This document shows positions 1 to 8,886 of a stretch of DNA of 64,000 nt, in pieces. Origin of the DNA: CAZOZZ01 sp965262425 (GTDB taxonomy: Bacteria; Acidobacteriota; Terriglobia; 20CM-2-55-15); assembly GCA_965262425.1 (NCBI GenBank), contig OZ253536.1, positions 4,402,001-4,466,000 of the forward strand, in the 5' to 3' direction. Under the pieces are notes generated by a model, which ran no database searches, was not told where the DNA came from, and saw only the letters and a program-made list of their open reading frames with translations. Every line of letters begins with the position of its first letter. Position 1 is the stretch's first letter. The position numbers and the translations under genes were made by a program.

Positions 1-147
1 GCTCCGTTCCACCAGCGAAAAGTCGGGAACTGCACCGAACTCGTTCAATTCGACCGTTTTGGTCAGTTCGATAACCGTAGCTATCCCGATTCCGGAGAGC
101 ATGATCACGATTGCGGCAAGCGAAGACCAGTGCGGGAGACGTGCCAC
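1..147 (-). CDS. SCO1/SenC-like copper chaperone, N-terminal part
   Basis: Only the first 49 codons lie in the window; the gene runs off the left edge. The start is GTG at 147, chosen because GGAGGAAG lies just upstream and the gene sits 18 bp after the stop of the ABC permease. Residues about 8-26 form one hydrophobic membrane anchor. The fragment ends in GAVPDFSLVERS, which matches the entry strand of the thioredoxin-like SCO1 fold (VPDFxLxxxxG). SCO proteins deliver copper to the CuA site of cytochrome c oxidase at the periplasmic face. Linkage to ctaA and ctaB supports this. The CxxxC copper motif would lie beyond the edge, so the call rests on the N-terminus and context. Confidence 0.65.
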   Translation of the reverse strand, partial: MARLPHWSSLAAIVIMLSGIGIATVIELTKTVELNEFGAVPDFSLVERS

Positions 148-165
148 GTTTCACTTCCTCCTTCG

Positions 166-936
166 TTATCGTTTCTGGGTTACCGCCAATGCCACGCCGA
201 ACATCGCAACGGCGAACACGGCAATAACGACCATGGAAATACCGGGAGCCGGTCCTCCCATCGCGGCATACCTCTCGGTGCCATACATGCTCCATCGCGT
301 GGCCGCCACGCCGTAAGTCACCGGGTTTACCGCGATCACCCATTGTAACCACGGCGGTGCTCCCGTTGCCGGGAAAACGGCTCCGGAAAGCAGCCACAGC
401 GGAATGAGAAACAGGTTCATGATTGCGTGGAACCCCTGGGTGGAGTCCAGACTCCACGCAATGCAATAGCCCAGGGCTGTCAGCCCGAACGCTACCATAC
501 CGAGAACCAGGAGCGTCATCGGAATCGCCGACAGCGATAAGTCGATCACCGTCGGTGCCAGTGCCATGAACATCATTCCCTGTATCAGAGCCAGCGTGGT
601 CGAACCTGAGATCTTTCCAAGAACGATGGCGGACCGCGGTATCGGGGCGACCAGGACCGACTGCAGGAACCCCTCTTTCCGATCGTCGATGATCGAAATC
701 GTCGAAAAGATCGACGTAAACAAGAGGATCATGACGACCGTGCCAGGGAAGAAGTACTCCATGTAATTCATCTCGCCGGTCGATGTCGGCAGGCTGAACG
801 ACCGGCCGATGCCGGAGCCGAGCAGGAACCAGAAAACCAGGGGAGTGCCCAGAGCCCCCACGATACGGCTTCGCTGGCGGAAGAAGCGTACGAGCTCTCG
901 TTGCCACAGGGTGAACGAAGGGAGGAGGATGTTCAT
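166..936 (-). CDS. ABC-2 type transporter permease
   Basis: A 256-residue integral membrane protein with about six hydrophobic segments, the usual size for an ABC-2 permease. The N-terminal LWQRELVRFFRQR followed by the first membrane helix is typical of the daunorubicin/NodJ-type export permeases. Its start overlaps the stop of the ATPase gene by 4 bp, so the two are translationally coupled and form one transporter. It lies between the heme synthesis genes and an SCO-like gene, which suggests a role in oxidase assembly. The substrate cannot be read from the sequence; a drug or polysaccharide exporter is the alternative. Confidence 0.85.
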   Translation of the reverse strand: MNILLPSFTLWQRELVRFFRQRSRIVGALGTPLVFWFLLGSGIGRSFSLPTSTGEMNYMEYFFPGTVVMILLFTSIFSTISIIDDRKEGFLQSVLVAPIPRSAIVLGKISGSTTLALIQGMMFMALAPTVIDLSLSAIPMTLLVLGMVAFGLTALGYCIAWSLDSTQGFHAIMNLFLIPLWLLSGAVFPATGAPPWLQWVIAVNPVTYGVAATRWSMYGTERYAAMGGPAPGISMVVIAVFAVAMFGVALAVTQKR

Positions 937-1856
937 GATTCCTCCCAGAACCGGTGCCCGGTCCGATCGATGAATACATCTTCCAACGTCGGCTTGGCCA
1001 GAGTGACCGAATCGATCATTCCCGGGAATGCCTCGATAAGCTGTGCGATGAACTCGTGGCCGTTCTGCTTTTCGATCCGGACGGTGCCGTCGAGGACTAC
1101 GGGCTCGAGGTCGAACCTGCCGGAGATTCTACTTCGGAGTTCCTCCGGATCCGATGTGGTCAGCGCGATGATGTCACCACCGATTTTCTCTTTCAGGGTT
1201 GCGGGCGAGCCTCGGCCGACGACTTCGCCCTTGTGAAGGATCAGTACGCGGTCACATCGGTCCGCCTCATCAATCAGGTGCGTGGTCACCAGGATGGTAA
1301 CGTGACCGGAATCGCGAAGCTGTTCCAGGTACTGCCAGAGGTCGTGTCGTGCACCGGGATCGAGCCCCACCGATGGCTCGTCGAGAATCAGCAACTCCGG
1401 CCCATGGAGCATCCCTTTCGCAAGCTCGACCCGACGTCGCAGTCCACCTGACAGGGTTTCGACAAGATCGGATGCCCGGTCGGTTATTCGGAGCCGCTCC
1501 ATCATTTCGTCAATACGTGCTCGAAGCGGGCGACCGCGAAGTCCGTAGAGATGGCCCTGATGTGCAAGGTTTTCCGCAACCGTGAGCTTGATGTCCAGAC
1601 TCGGGTTCTGAAACACGACGCCGAGCCGTTGCCGGACTTTGGAAGCACTTTTCAGGATATCGAGGCCAAGAACCGTCGCCGATCCCGACGAGGGAGGAAA
1701 CAAAGTCGAAAGGATTCTGAAAAGTGTCGTCTTGCCGCCCCCATTCGGGCCGAGCAAGCCGAAAATCTCTCCTTCGGTGACGTCGAACGTCACACCGGAC
1801 AACGCTTTGTGACCGTTGTAGGAATGGGACAGGTCTTCTACTTTAACGATTGCCAT
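933..1856 (-). CDS. ABC transporter ATP-binding protein
   Basis: A 307-residue ATPase with all cassette motifs. Walker A is GPNGGGKTT (residues 36-44), with Gly where Ala is common. The signature LSGGLRRRVELAKG lies near residue 135, Walker B LLILDEPSVGLD near 155-166, and the switch histidine is in LVTTHLIDEAD. The C-terminal 80 residues form the extra domain seen in ABC-2 exporters of the DrrA/CcmA type. It powers the permease encoded immediately downstream (4 bp overlap). The gene follows ctaB by 48 bp on the same strand, so it probably belongs to the same transcript as ctaA and ctaB. Confidence 0.9.
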   Translation of the reverse strand: MAIVKVEDLSHSYNGHKALSGVTFDVTEGEIFGLLGPNGGGKTTLFRILSTLFPPSSGSATVLGLDILKSASKVRQRLGVVFQNPSLDIKLTVAENLAHQGHLYGLRGRPLRARIDEMMERLRITDRASDLVETLSGGLRRRVELAKGMLHGPELLILDEPSVGLDPGARHDLWQYLEQLRDSGHVTILVTTHLIDEADRCDRVLILHKGEVVGRGSPATLKEKIGGDIIALTTSDPEELRSRISGRFDLEPVVLDGTVRIEKQNGHEFIAQLIEAFPGMIDSVTLAKPTLEDVFIDRTGHRFWEES

Positions 1857-1904
1857 ATCGTGGTGCCACCCCTCCGGGCCCTGGACCCCGGCCTCCTCAT
1901 CCTG

Positions 1905-2795
1905 TCAGCCCACCTTATCGACTACCATCAACAACAGAACCGCGGGCAGGTACACGACCGAGATCCGCAGCAGCCGGTGCGCGTAGGCCTCGGAGCGAAG
2001 GACAGCTACGGCCACACCGTACGCCAGATAGATCAACCCCAGAGCAATCGCACCGACCAGGTAGACGGTCCCCGTGGCCCCCAGAGTTGTAGGGAGCAGG
2101 CTGATCGGTAGTAACGCGCAGCAGTAGAAAATGATCTGGCGGCTCGCGCTCTCCTCTCCCGCGCTACTGATTGTGATGGGCGAAAAGCCGCCGCGCTGGT
2201 AGTCCTGGTCATAAATCCATGCGATCGCGAGAAAGTGTGGCATCTGCCACAGAAAAACGATTCCGAACAACACCCAGGACATCGGAGCGAGGTCGCCATG
2301 GGCGGCCGCCCACCCCATCATGGGTGGCGCCGCGCCGGGAATCGCTCCGACAAGTGTGGCCCACCCTGTTCTGGTCTTCAGTGGTGTGTACACAAATGCA
2401 TACAGGAGAAGCGTGATCGCTCCCAGCGCCCCGGTCAATATGTTGGTGAAGACCAGCAGGTACACGACTCCGATGACTGAAATCGCTACAGAGAACAGCA
2501 GCGCTTCGTTTTGGAGCACTCGCCTGTCGGGGAGGGGGCGGGCCTTCGTCCGATCCATTCTCGCGTCATTCTGGCGTTCCAGATACTGGTTCAGCGCGCT
2601 GGCTCCGCCCGCGACGAAAGCAGTTCCGAGTATTGCGTGGAAGAGAAGCAGCGTTTCGAGGCCCGCAGGCGAGCCCATGTAGAAGCCGACCAGTGTTGTA
2701 ACGAGGACGAGTGACGTAATGCGTGGCTTCGTCAGCTCCAGATAATCCCCGACCCGGGTGCGCCTCATGGTGAGGTCTGCTCCAATTGTTTTCAT
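1905..2795 (-). CDS. ctaB: Protoheme IX farnesyltransferase (heme O synthase)
   Basis: UbiA-family prenyltransferase that converts heme B to heme O in the inner membrane, the first step of heme A synthesis. Residues 76-89 carry the NDARMDRTKARPLP polyprenyl-diphosphate/Mg motif, and a second acidic loop contains DQDYQRGGF. About eight to nine membrane helices are visible. I start at ATG 2795, 2 bp after the ctaA stop, giving 296 residues, the normal family length. ATG 2768 is nine codons inside and has a better GGAG spacing, so it is an alternative. A longer in-frame extension upstream overlaps ctaA and is not supported. Confidence 0.93.
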   Translation of the reverse strand: MKTIGADLTMRRTRVGDYLELTKPRITSLVLVTTLVGFYMGSPAGLETLLLFHAILGTAFVAGGASALNQYLERQNDARMDRTKARPLPDRRVLQNEALLFSVAISVIGVVYLLVFTNILTGALGAITLLLYAFVYTPLKTRTGWATLVGAIPGAAPPMMGWAAAHGDLAPMSWVLFGIVFLWQMPHFLAIAWIYDQDYQRGGFSPITISSAGEESASRQIIFYCCALLPISLLPTTLGATGTVYLVGAIALGLIYLAYGVAVAVLRSEAYAHRLLRISVVYLPAVLLLMVVDKVG

Positions 2796-2797
2796 GT

Positions 2798-3769
2798 TCA
2801 CGCCGGCTGAAGATGATGCCGGGCCTCGAGCCCCGGCATCACCATTACGAATGCCCGCAGCGTCAGCAGAACCGACATTCCCAGAATCACGGCTCCCGTC
2901 ACAACATGGAACGAGGTGATCAGGGGCGCCTTCTGGCTCCAGATCGTGAAGGCGCCCAGCGTCAGTTGTACCCCGACCAGGCACGCCATGATCAGGATGG
3001 GTGTGAGCAGCCGTTTGTGATTTCGGTAAGAGGCCCAAATTCGAATAAGCGTCCACGACACCATGACGGTCACCAGCAGCGCCCCGACCCGGTGAGCGAA
3101 ATGGATCATGATCGAACCCGACTCAAAGGGAGGAAGAAGCCGTCCAAACGCCAGAGGGAAGTCCGGTATCGCCAAGCCGGATTGAGTGTGTCTCATCAGG
3201 GCGCCCATCAGGAGCTGAAGGTATATCGCCGCGGTCGTAAGCCCGCAAAGCCAGGGTAGGCTTGGGCTCCCCTGCCGTTCTCCCGCGGAAGGCAGCCCGC
3301 GTTTCCAATCCGGCGAAGTAAAAAGCGCGAGTGAGATGATCAGACAGAAAAACGTCTGAGCCAGAGCTGCGTGGGCGACTGAAACCGGAGTCGGCAGCAG
3401 GTAAAGCACCGTCAAGCCACCGAGTATCGCCTGGGTGATGACCGCGCCCAGAGCTCCCAGCGTCAACCAGCGGACCCAGGCCCGATCTTCCTTGATAGAA
3501 ACCCAGATCGCCAGGACGAACGTCAGAATACCGACAAAGCCGGCAACCATCCGATGGCCGTGCTCATAGAAAACGCCACCCACCATCGGTGGGAAAAACA
3601 TACCGTAGGAAAGTGGCCAGTCAGGAACTGCGAGACCGGACTCCGTGCTGGTCACCATGCCTCCCGCAAAGATCAGAAACGTCGTGCCGAGCGCGGTGAA
3701 CACAGCGAAGCGATGGAGCCAGATATTTTCCCTTTCGGGAACCTCCGGCCCCGCAGATTCCGATGTCAT
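2798..3769 (-). CDS. ctaA: Heme A synthase (COX15/CtaA)
   Basis: A 323-residue, roughly eight-helix membrane protein that oxidises heme O to heme A for aa3-type oxidases. The family histidines are visible as EHGHRMVAG (H70, H72), the HAALAQ segment, IHFAHRVGALL and TSFHVVTGA, in the duplicated four-helix arrangement expected. The motif TESGLAVPDWPLSYG and its repeat TQSGLAIPDFPLAFG are characteristic. The ATG at 3769 directly abuts the stop of the upstream lipoprotein gene, and ctaB follows after 2 bp, so the genes are co-transcribed. The oxidase subunits themselves probably lie beyond the left edge. Confidence 0.93.
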   Translation of the reverse strand: MTSESAGPEVPERENIWLHRFAVFTALGTTFLIFAGGMVTSTESGLAVPDWPLSYGMFFPPMVGGVFYEHGHRMVAGFVGILTFVLAIWVSIKEDRAWVRWLTLGALGAVITQAILGGLTVLYLLPTPVSVAHAALAQTFFCLIISLALFTSPDWKRGLPSAGERQGSPSLPWLCGLTTAAIYLQLLMGALMRHTQSGLAIPDFPLAFGRLLPPFESGSIMIHFAHRVGALLVTVMVSWTLIRIWASYRNHKRLLTPILIMACLVGVQLTLGAFTIWSQKAPLITSFHVVTGAVILGMSVLLTLRAFVMVMPGLEARHHLQPA

Positions 3770-4564
3770 CTACTCGCTTGTTCCTTCCGCCCCGGCTGAG
3801 AAGGTAAAGTTCAGTTCCGTAGCTTCGGCATCGGCCACTTCGAGCGTTGAAACCTGCTCGCCGTACTTTTCATGCCAGGCGACAATCTCGTAGGTTCCCG
3901 GGGGGAGATTGAGCTCGTAGGATCCGGTGTCGCCCGAAGTCGTGTGGAATGGATGATCGAAGACACCGACAAAGGCGGACATCCACCGGTGCACGTCGCA
4001 ACGAATCGGAAGCGGCATCTCGGGCTGCTCAAAAGTCTTGGTCGTTTCCATTCCCTCGACCGGCTGACCGATGTTGAACGGCGTGTTGACTTCCGCAAAC
4101 GCATGAATGTTGTGGAGCGTCGTGTCGCTGTTTTTGATCGTCAGTTCCTGATTGGCCATCATCGTGAACACGTGTGGGACGTAGGTGCAATCCTGCTGGT
4201 TGATCACGAACGCATCGCCCGGAACGCCGTAGGATTCGCCTTCGTGGCCCGATCGAACGTAAAGGATGACGTTCTGGAGCTGTCCGCCGTCGGTCACGAG
4301 AACTTCCTGGCTCGTGGCGCCTTCGCTGTGCGACAGGCAGAAGGGATCGGCGGCCATCTGGATGCGGGCCGCCTCGGGAACTTCTCCCTCGAAGACGATA
4401 TTGCCACTGACGGTGGCCGTTGCCGTTGCCGGATCATAGGACGCTCCGCCGCCTCCTCCGCCACCCGGAACTGGGGGAAGCGCACTGGAGTCGTCACCGC
4501 CGCCGCAGCCGGCAAGGACGACCAGCATCGCGAAGACGCATACAAATAGTTTGCTCTTGTGCAT
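3770..4564 (-). CDS. Lipoprotein with cupredoxin-like and regulatory-like beta domains
   Basis: A 264-residue exported lipoprotein. The lipobox LAGC places the lipidated cysteine at residue 20, followed by a Gly/Ser/Pro-rich linker. The middle has a plastocyanin-like pattern: TLHNIHAF, then IRCDVHRWMSAFVGVFDHPFH, where His, Cys and His resemble type I copper ligands in CxxH arrangement. The C-terminus (GSYELNLPPGTYEIVAWHEKYGEQ) resembles a carboxypeptidase-regulatory-like beta sandwich. The protein is probably periplasmic and may bind copper or accept electrons; this is inference. Its stop touches the ctaA start, so it probably heads the ctaA-ctaB-ABC-SCO transcript. Substrate and partner are unknown. 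Confidence 0.75.
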   Translation of the reverse strand: MHKSKLFVCVFAMLVVLAGCGGGDDSSALPPVPGGGGGGGASYDPATATATVSGNIVFEGEVPEAARIQMAADPFCLSHSEGATSQEVLVTDGGQLQNVILYVRSGHEGESYGVPGDAFVINQQDCTYVPHVFTMMANQELTIKNSDTTLHNIHAFAEVNTPFNIGQPVEGMETTKTFEQPEMPLPIRCDVHRWMSAFVGVFDHPFHTTSGDTGSYELNLPPGTYEIVAWHEKYGEQVSTLEVADAEATELNFTFSAGAEGTSE

Positions 4565-4762
4565 TTTTTACGAATCTCCTGGAGATATATAGGTTCGAGA
4601 ACGATAGCCCAAACAGTTAAATATAGCCAATCGTCATGGCGTTCACAATAGTAATCCCCACCGTCGGGGGGGGACTCGCGGCATTCGACAGGGGGGCGTT
4701 GAAGGCCCGGATTCCGGTCTGAATCAGCCGTAATTGAGAATCTCGGGGGATCGAAACCGAAA

Positions 4763-4783
4763 GGGCGGCCAAACCGGCCGCCC
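4763..4783 (-). terminator. Rho-independent terminator after the bc-complex operon
   Basis: GGGCGGCC and GGCCGCCC form an 8 bp GC-only stem around an AAACC loop. On the minus strand it is followed by TTTCGGTTTC, a weak T-tract. It lies 33 bp after the stop of the octaheme cytochrome. The rest of 4565-4815 shows no convincing gene. Confidence 0.7.
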
Positions 4784-4815
4784 CTTCTTCCATCAACTCG
4801 CCATACCGACGGTCT

Positions 4816-7734
4816 TCACTGATTGTCCTCGGTTCGCAGCAGCACCGGCCCTCCGCCGACCGTGACGAACAGGTGATCCCGGATCGCTTCGATCTGCGCC
4901 AGCATGTCACCTCCGAGTATGTCGGGCAACGGTGAATCGCCATCCGGAAAATACGACGGCATCCGTGTGCCGACTGCGATCTGCTGCGGATCAACCAGCC
5001 AATCCAACACCCACTGGGGCCGCAGACGCCCGCTGGAGATCATCAGGTTGGGCGCCAGGTCCGCAGCCACGACTCCCGGCCGCAGCGGGCCGTCGTCAGT
5101 CGGATGACACCTTTCGCACTGGAACTGCGTAAACAGTTGTTGGCCAATCCGGAGTCGTTCCCTCGTGGTCTCTACCTCGGTTGTGATGAACGGGAACTCC
5201 ACGTCATCCAGGGCTGAAAAATATCGAGCAAGCGTCGCCGCTTCGGCCTCGTCGAAATAGAACGACGGCATCCGCGCCGTCAGCCAGGGCCGCAGTTCGA
5301 CGCTCCCCGGATCCTGCAGGAACGGATGGAGCCAGAGAGGCTGTGTCTTTGCACCCTCCGTATCCAGAAAAGGCGGCCACAGTCCCTCGTCTGCGATCGT
5401 CGACCGGATGTCGCCACCGGCGCCTTCGAGTTCGTGACAAGCCCGGCAGTTCCGCCGCGCAGCCAGAGCCCGGCCGTCTTCGATGTCCGCCGTGAGGTCG
5501 TTCCGCATCTCCGGCGTCACGCGGTCTTTCACCAGACCCGACAAGACAAGGACGATGGAGTCGACCTGCTCCTCGGTAAAGTGGAAGTCGGGCATCCGGG
5601 CGAGTTCTTCCGGCCGTTTCACGCGCCCTTCGTCGAACCTCCGGGGATCCCGCAGCTTCTGCTCGTACCATGCGCTTCGTTCGTGCTCAATGTCTTCGAG
5701 GAAACCGAAGTCGAGGCGGCCGACCAACTTGCTCCCTGCTTCGGTCAGCTCCGTGCCAATGGGTTGGGTTTCTTCAAAGCCTTCGATCGTGTGACAACCG
5801 AAGCAACCATAGCGTGACACCAGGCGTTCGCCGGTGAACAGGTTCTTTTCTTCGAGAGTCATGGAGGCAAGCCGATCGCGTGCCTCGATTCCCGTCGAGC
5901 CGGCGCTAAGAAACTCCAGCGTGACCTCGTCCAGGGCGGCCTCGTCGAGGTCGGGCAGTGTTTGAGCCTCAAAGTCCGGGTTAGTCAGCGAGCCGAGGTA
6001 AGCCGCGACGTCGGCGGCTTCGGCTTCGGACAGCCGGAGGCTCGGCATGTTCGTGTCGTGCCAGACATTCCGCGGATCGCGAACCCAGTTGTACAACCAT
6101 TCCGTGTCGACCTTGCTGCCCTGGCTGGTCAGGTTGTAACCGAATCGCCGTCGATGCTGTACCCGGTCCGAATCCTCTTCGATCGGCCCCACGGCGTGAC
6201 ATCCCAGACAACCCACCGTTTCGACCAGCTCCTGTCCACGGTCCACGTTCCCGTTCGTTCGGCCCGGCGGTAGCGGGTTGGGTTTGGACTTCGAGAACAG
6301 AAACTCGACAAGCGCGTTCATTTCGGCGAAGTTCCGGGGGGCGTGTTCCGGTCCACTGTTATTGGAGTTGCCCCAGAACTGCGGCATCCGAGCTTCGGTC
6401 TTGAAGCTTCTCGGCTCCCTCAACCATTTGAGCGCCCACTCCTTATCGATCTTGCTGGCTATCGTCGTCAGGTCCGGCCCGACTCGCCGCACGTCTTCGT
6501 AGCCCGGAATCCGGTGACAGCCGAAGCAGCCATACATACGGATCAGGTCTCGACCCGTGTTCAGCATCGGAGCTTCGGGGACATCACCTGCGCCCGTGTG
6601 GCATTTCAGGCAAGTCGATTCGATCCGGTTCATCGGCAGCATCGGTGTTACGAGGAAGTGTTGTTCGGTCCAGCCGTATTTTTCTTCCCATTCTTCCCGC
6701 TGGGCTCGATCCACCGGTGTGTGCCCGGCCCGTTCAAAGGTGATCGCCCGGTCTAGACCGGAATGGCAGGAGGTGCAACCGAATTGACCGATGGGATGCG
6801 CCGAGTCGCTCCCGAGGAAATTGTCGAGTGCGGGATGCGTGGTGAACGGCGCCGGCGCGTCCGAGAACGCCGCCTGGTCGATACCCAGATGACAGGTCGT
6901 ACAACGGTCCACACGCGGGATCTGCTTGAATGGATGGTCGTTGTAAAGATTCGTCAACAGGATCTGATTCACCTTCTCCGACGGGTTGAGCATGTCGAAC
7001 ACAGGTGCGTTCCGGAAGGAGGTGACAACCCGCCCGGGATTGAGGGCGCCCATCGTCGTTTCCAGGCGTGCGTACTCGGTCAGGAGGCCATCGATCCCGG
7101 CCTGGAGGTCGTCTCTCCTACCCACGATCGTGGCCAAGGCGTCCTCGGCGTCTTGTATTTCGATCGTCAGTTCTTCCACACGCAGTTCGTATGCGGTGAC
7201 CTGGGCAAGGGTTTCTTGAGACTGGCCGAGCAGATTCGCGGCGTTCGAAGCCCCGCTTGCCAGCGCGGCTTCGTGGCTGTACTTTTCGACATCATACCTC
7301 GCCTTCTCGAATCGGTAATTCTGGTCGGCTGCGTAGAAATCCGCGTTCAGACCGCCCAGAACGTCCTGAATTCGATCCACTTCTCCCTGGTTGGTCTGTA
7401 GCTCCGTCTGCGCCGCTGCCAGATCCGTCTGCAGGGCGGCGAACGCATCTGGATCAATAGCACCGGCAGCGGTGTCCATGTCGGCCTGCGTCCGATCAAT
7501 ACTCAGCTGATTAAATCCGCGCTGGTACTGCCGCCATTCGCGGCTGTAATCGTTCAGGATCATCCAGACCGTGAACGCGAACAGCAGCAGGCTGGCGATC
7601 GCAAACCACTTGTGCAGGTTGTCGACTTCATACAGCCGGTCTCCCCGCAGTCCGATGTTCAAAGCGGGATCTTTCTTTGCCGGGGGGGGAATAGCGGGTT
7701 TCTTTGGGCCACCGCTCGGTGTTTCGCTACTCAA
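4816..7734 (-). CDS. Membrane-anchored octaheme cytochrome c of the quinol oxidoreductase complex
   Basis: A 972-residue protein with one N-terminal membrane helix (about 43-60), a long coiled coil (about 95-230) and eight CxxCH heme sites at residues 278, 320, 375, 403, 509, 644, 763 and 873. The last five each have a downstream MP[S/D/Q]x motif (residues 450, 563, 714, 822, 930), as in mono-heme class I domains with His/Met ligation. The first three lack this and may be bis-His. The gene ends an operon with Rieske and split cytochrome b genes, so the protein probably replaces cytochrome c1/f as electron exit. I know of no named family with exactly this layout. Confidence 0.85.
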   Translation of the reverse strand: MSSETPSGGPKKPAIPPPAKKDPALNIGLRGDRLYEVDNLHKWFAIASLLLFAFTVWMILNDYSREWRQYQRGFNQLSIDRTQADMDTAAGAIDPDAFAALQTDLAAAQTELQTNQGEVDRIQDVLGGLNADFYAADQNYRFEKARYDVEKYSHEAALASGASNAANLLGQSQETLAQVTAYELRVEELTIEIQDAEDALATIVGRRDDLQAGIDGLLTEYARLETTMGALNPGRVVTSFRNAPVFDMLNPSEKVNQILLTNLYNDHPFKQIPRVDRCTTCHLGIDQAAFSDAPAPFTTHPALDNFLGSDSAHPIGQFGCTSCHSGLDRAITFERAGHTPVDRAQREEWEEKYGWTEQHFLVTPMLPMNRIESTCLKCHTGAGDVPEAPMLNTGRDLIRMYGCFGCHRIPGYEDVRRVGPDLTTIASKIDKEWALKWLREPRSFKTEARMPQFWGNSNNSGPEHAPRNFAEMNALVEFLFSKSKPNPLPPGRTNGNVDRGQELVETVGCLGCHAVGPIEEDSDRVQHRRRFGYNLTSQGSKVDTEWLYNWVRDPRNVWHDTNMPSLRLSEAEAADVAAYLGSLTNPDFEAQTLPDLDEAALDEVTLEFLSAGSTGIEARDRLASMTLEEKNLFTGERLVSRYGCFGCHTIEGFEETQPIGTELTEAGSKLVGRLDFGFLEDIEHERSAWYEQKLRDPRRFDEGRVKRPEELARMPDFHFTEEQVDSIVLVLSGLVKDRVTPEMRNDLTADIEDGRALAARRNCRACHELEGAGGDIRSTIADEGLWPPFLDTEGAKTQPLWLHPFLQDPGSVELRPWLTARMPSFYFDEAEAATLARYFSALDDVEFPFITTEVETTRERLRIGQQLFTQFQCERCHPTDDGPLRPGVVAADLAPNLMISSGRLRPQWVLDWLVDPQQIAVGTRMPSYFPDGDSPLPDILGGDMLAQIEAIRDHLFVTVGGGPVLLRTEDNQ

Positions 7735-7790
7735 TGCTCAAACCTCTGGGTTTTGGGTCGTCCGCTGTCTGCCATTGACAAAAAAGGCAG

Positions 7791-8870
7791 CTAGACATTG
7801 AAGAAATACTCCGGAATTCCGATGATGTATTTCAAGTTAAACAGCCACCGCAGCACCATTTTGATGGGCAGCGACGCCATCGAAAGCAAAAGAAAGACCA
7901 CCAAGTGGAACCTGGAAGGTCCCAACGTCTTATAGAAACCCTTGAACCAGGTCTTGGCCAGTACCACCGGCGTGATCAGTAAGTAGCCCAGAACCACCAG
8001 GAAGCCGAAGCTTTCCCGAAGCAGGATATTCGAAGGCAATCCCACGCCCAGAGCCTTCACCCAGATGTACTCCGACAGGTTGATGTTGACCAGTGCCTCG
8101 AGCTTATGAACATCCCAATACTCGTAAGGTCCGAAGAAGTTCCAATTAGGTCCTCTCAGAAAGGTTCCCAGGATGATCAGCAAGGTCCATAGAATGAGGA
8201 ATCCGAACAGGAAGGTCGTAATCTCCCAACTCCGTTCCTTGAAGGTGTAGTACCCGTTTCCATTTGGGTTCGTGTCGACATATGGGATTGCGATCAAGCC
8301 ACCGATGATCAGACTCGGGAAGACGACGCCGGCCAGCCATGGATCGAAATACACCAACATCTCCTGCAGTCCCAGGAAGTACCAGGGCGCCTTCGATGGG
8401 TTGGGGGTTGCCGCCGGGTTCGCCGGCTCTTCGATCGGGGCGAGGATTAGAATCGACCATCCAATCAGGATGACGGTCAGGATGACCATGCAAATCAGTT
8501 CCGTGTAGACCAGGTCCGGCCAGCACAGAACTTTCTTGGCCGTCTCCTCTTTCTCAACGACGGGCTCACCGGCCTCTTTTCGATCATCGTTCCGAATCCC
8601 CTCCCGCATGGAAAACCATGTGAAGAAAGGGATCAGGAACAGCATGCCGACGATCGGCACGTTGTCTGGTTTGGTCACGATCAGCAGAAAGTCTTCGTCC
8701 AGCATGCTGACCAGCAGGAAGACGACCATCGACGGGAAAAGGATCAGCGCAGCCTTGTCGCTGAAGAACAGTTTCCGATACCTGACGCCCACAAACAGCA
8801 GGATGCTTGCCAGTGTGATCAGGATCTGAGGGATCGTCAGAAAGTTGATAAAGTCTTTGATGAACTCCAT
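7791..8870 (-). CDS. Cytochrome b C-terminal (subunit IV-like) protein
   Basis: A 359-residue membrane protein corresponding to the C-terminal half of cytochrome b. The quinol-oxidation-site motif appears as SKAPWYFLGLQEML, where the PEWY of mitochondrial b is APWY; such variants are known in low-potential, menaquinol-type complexes. It has additional N-terminal helices (residues 5-70) before the conserved part, and about eight helices in total. I start at ATG 8870 (MEFIKDF), 16 bp after the preceding cytochrome b stop; the upstream in-frame extension overlaps that gene. It pairs with the b6-like protein encoded just upstream to form the membrane core of the complex. Confidence 0.85.
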   Translation of the reverse strand: MEFIKDFINFLTIPQILITLASILLFVGVRYRKLFFSDKAALILFPSMVVFLLVSMLDEDFLLIVTKPDNVPIVGMLFLIPFFTWFSMREGIRNDDRKEAGEPVVEKEETAKKVLCWPDLVYTELICMVILTVILIGWSILILAPIEEPANPAATPNPSKAPWYFLGLQEMLVYFDPWLAGVVFPSLIIGGLIAIPYVDTNPNGNGYYTFKERSWEITTFLFGFLILWTLLIILGTFLRGPNWNFFGPYEYWDVHKLEALVNINLSEYIWVKALGVGLPSNILLRESFGFLVVLGYLLITPVVLAKTWFKGFYKTLGPSRFHLVVFLLLSMASLPIKMVLRWLFNLKYIIGIPEYFFNV

Positions 8871-8886
8871 TCGTCTCGCCTCTTTA

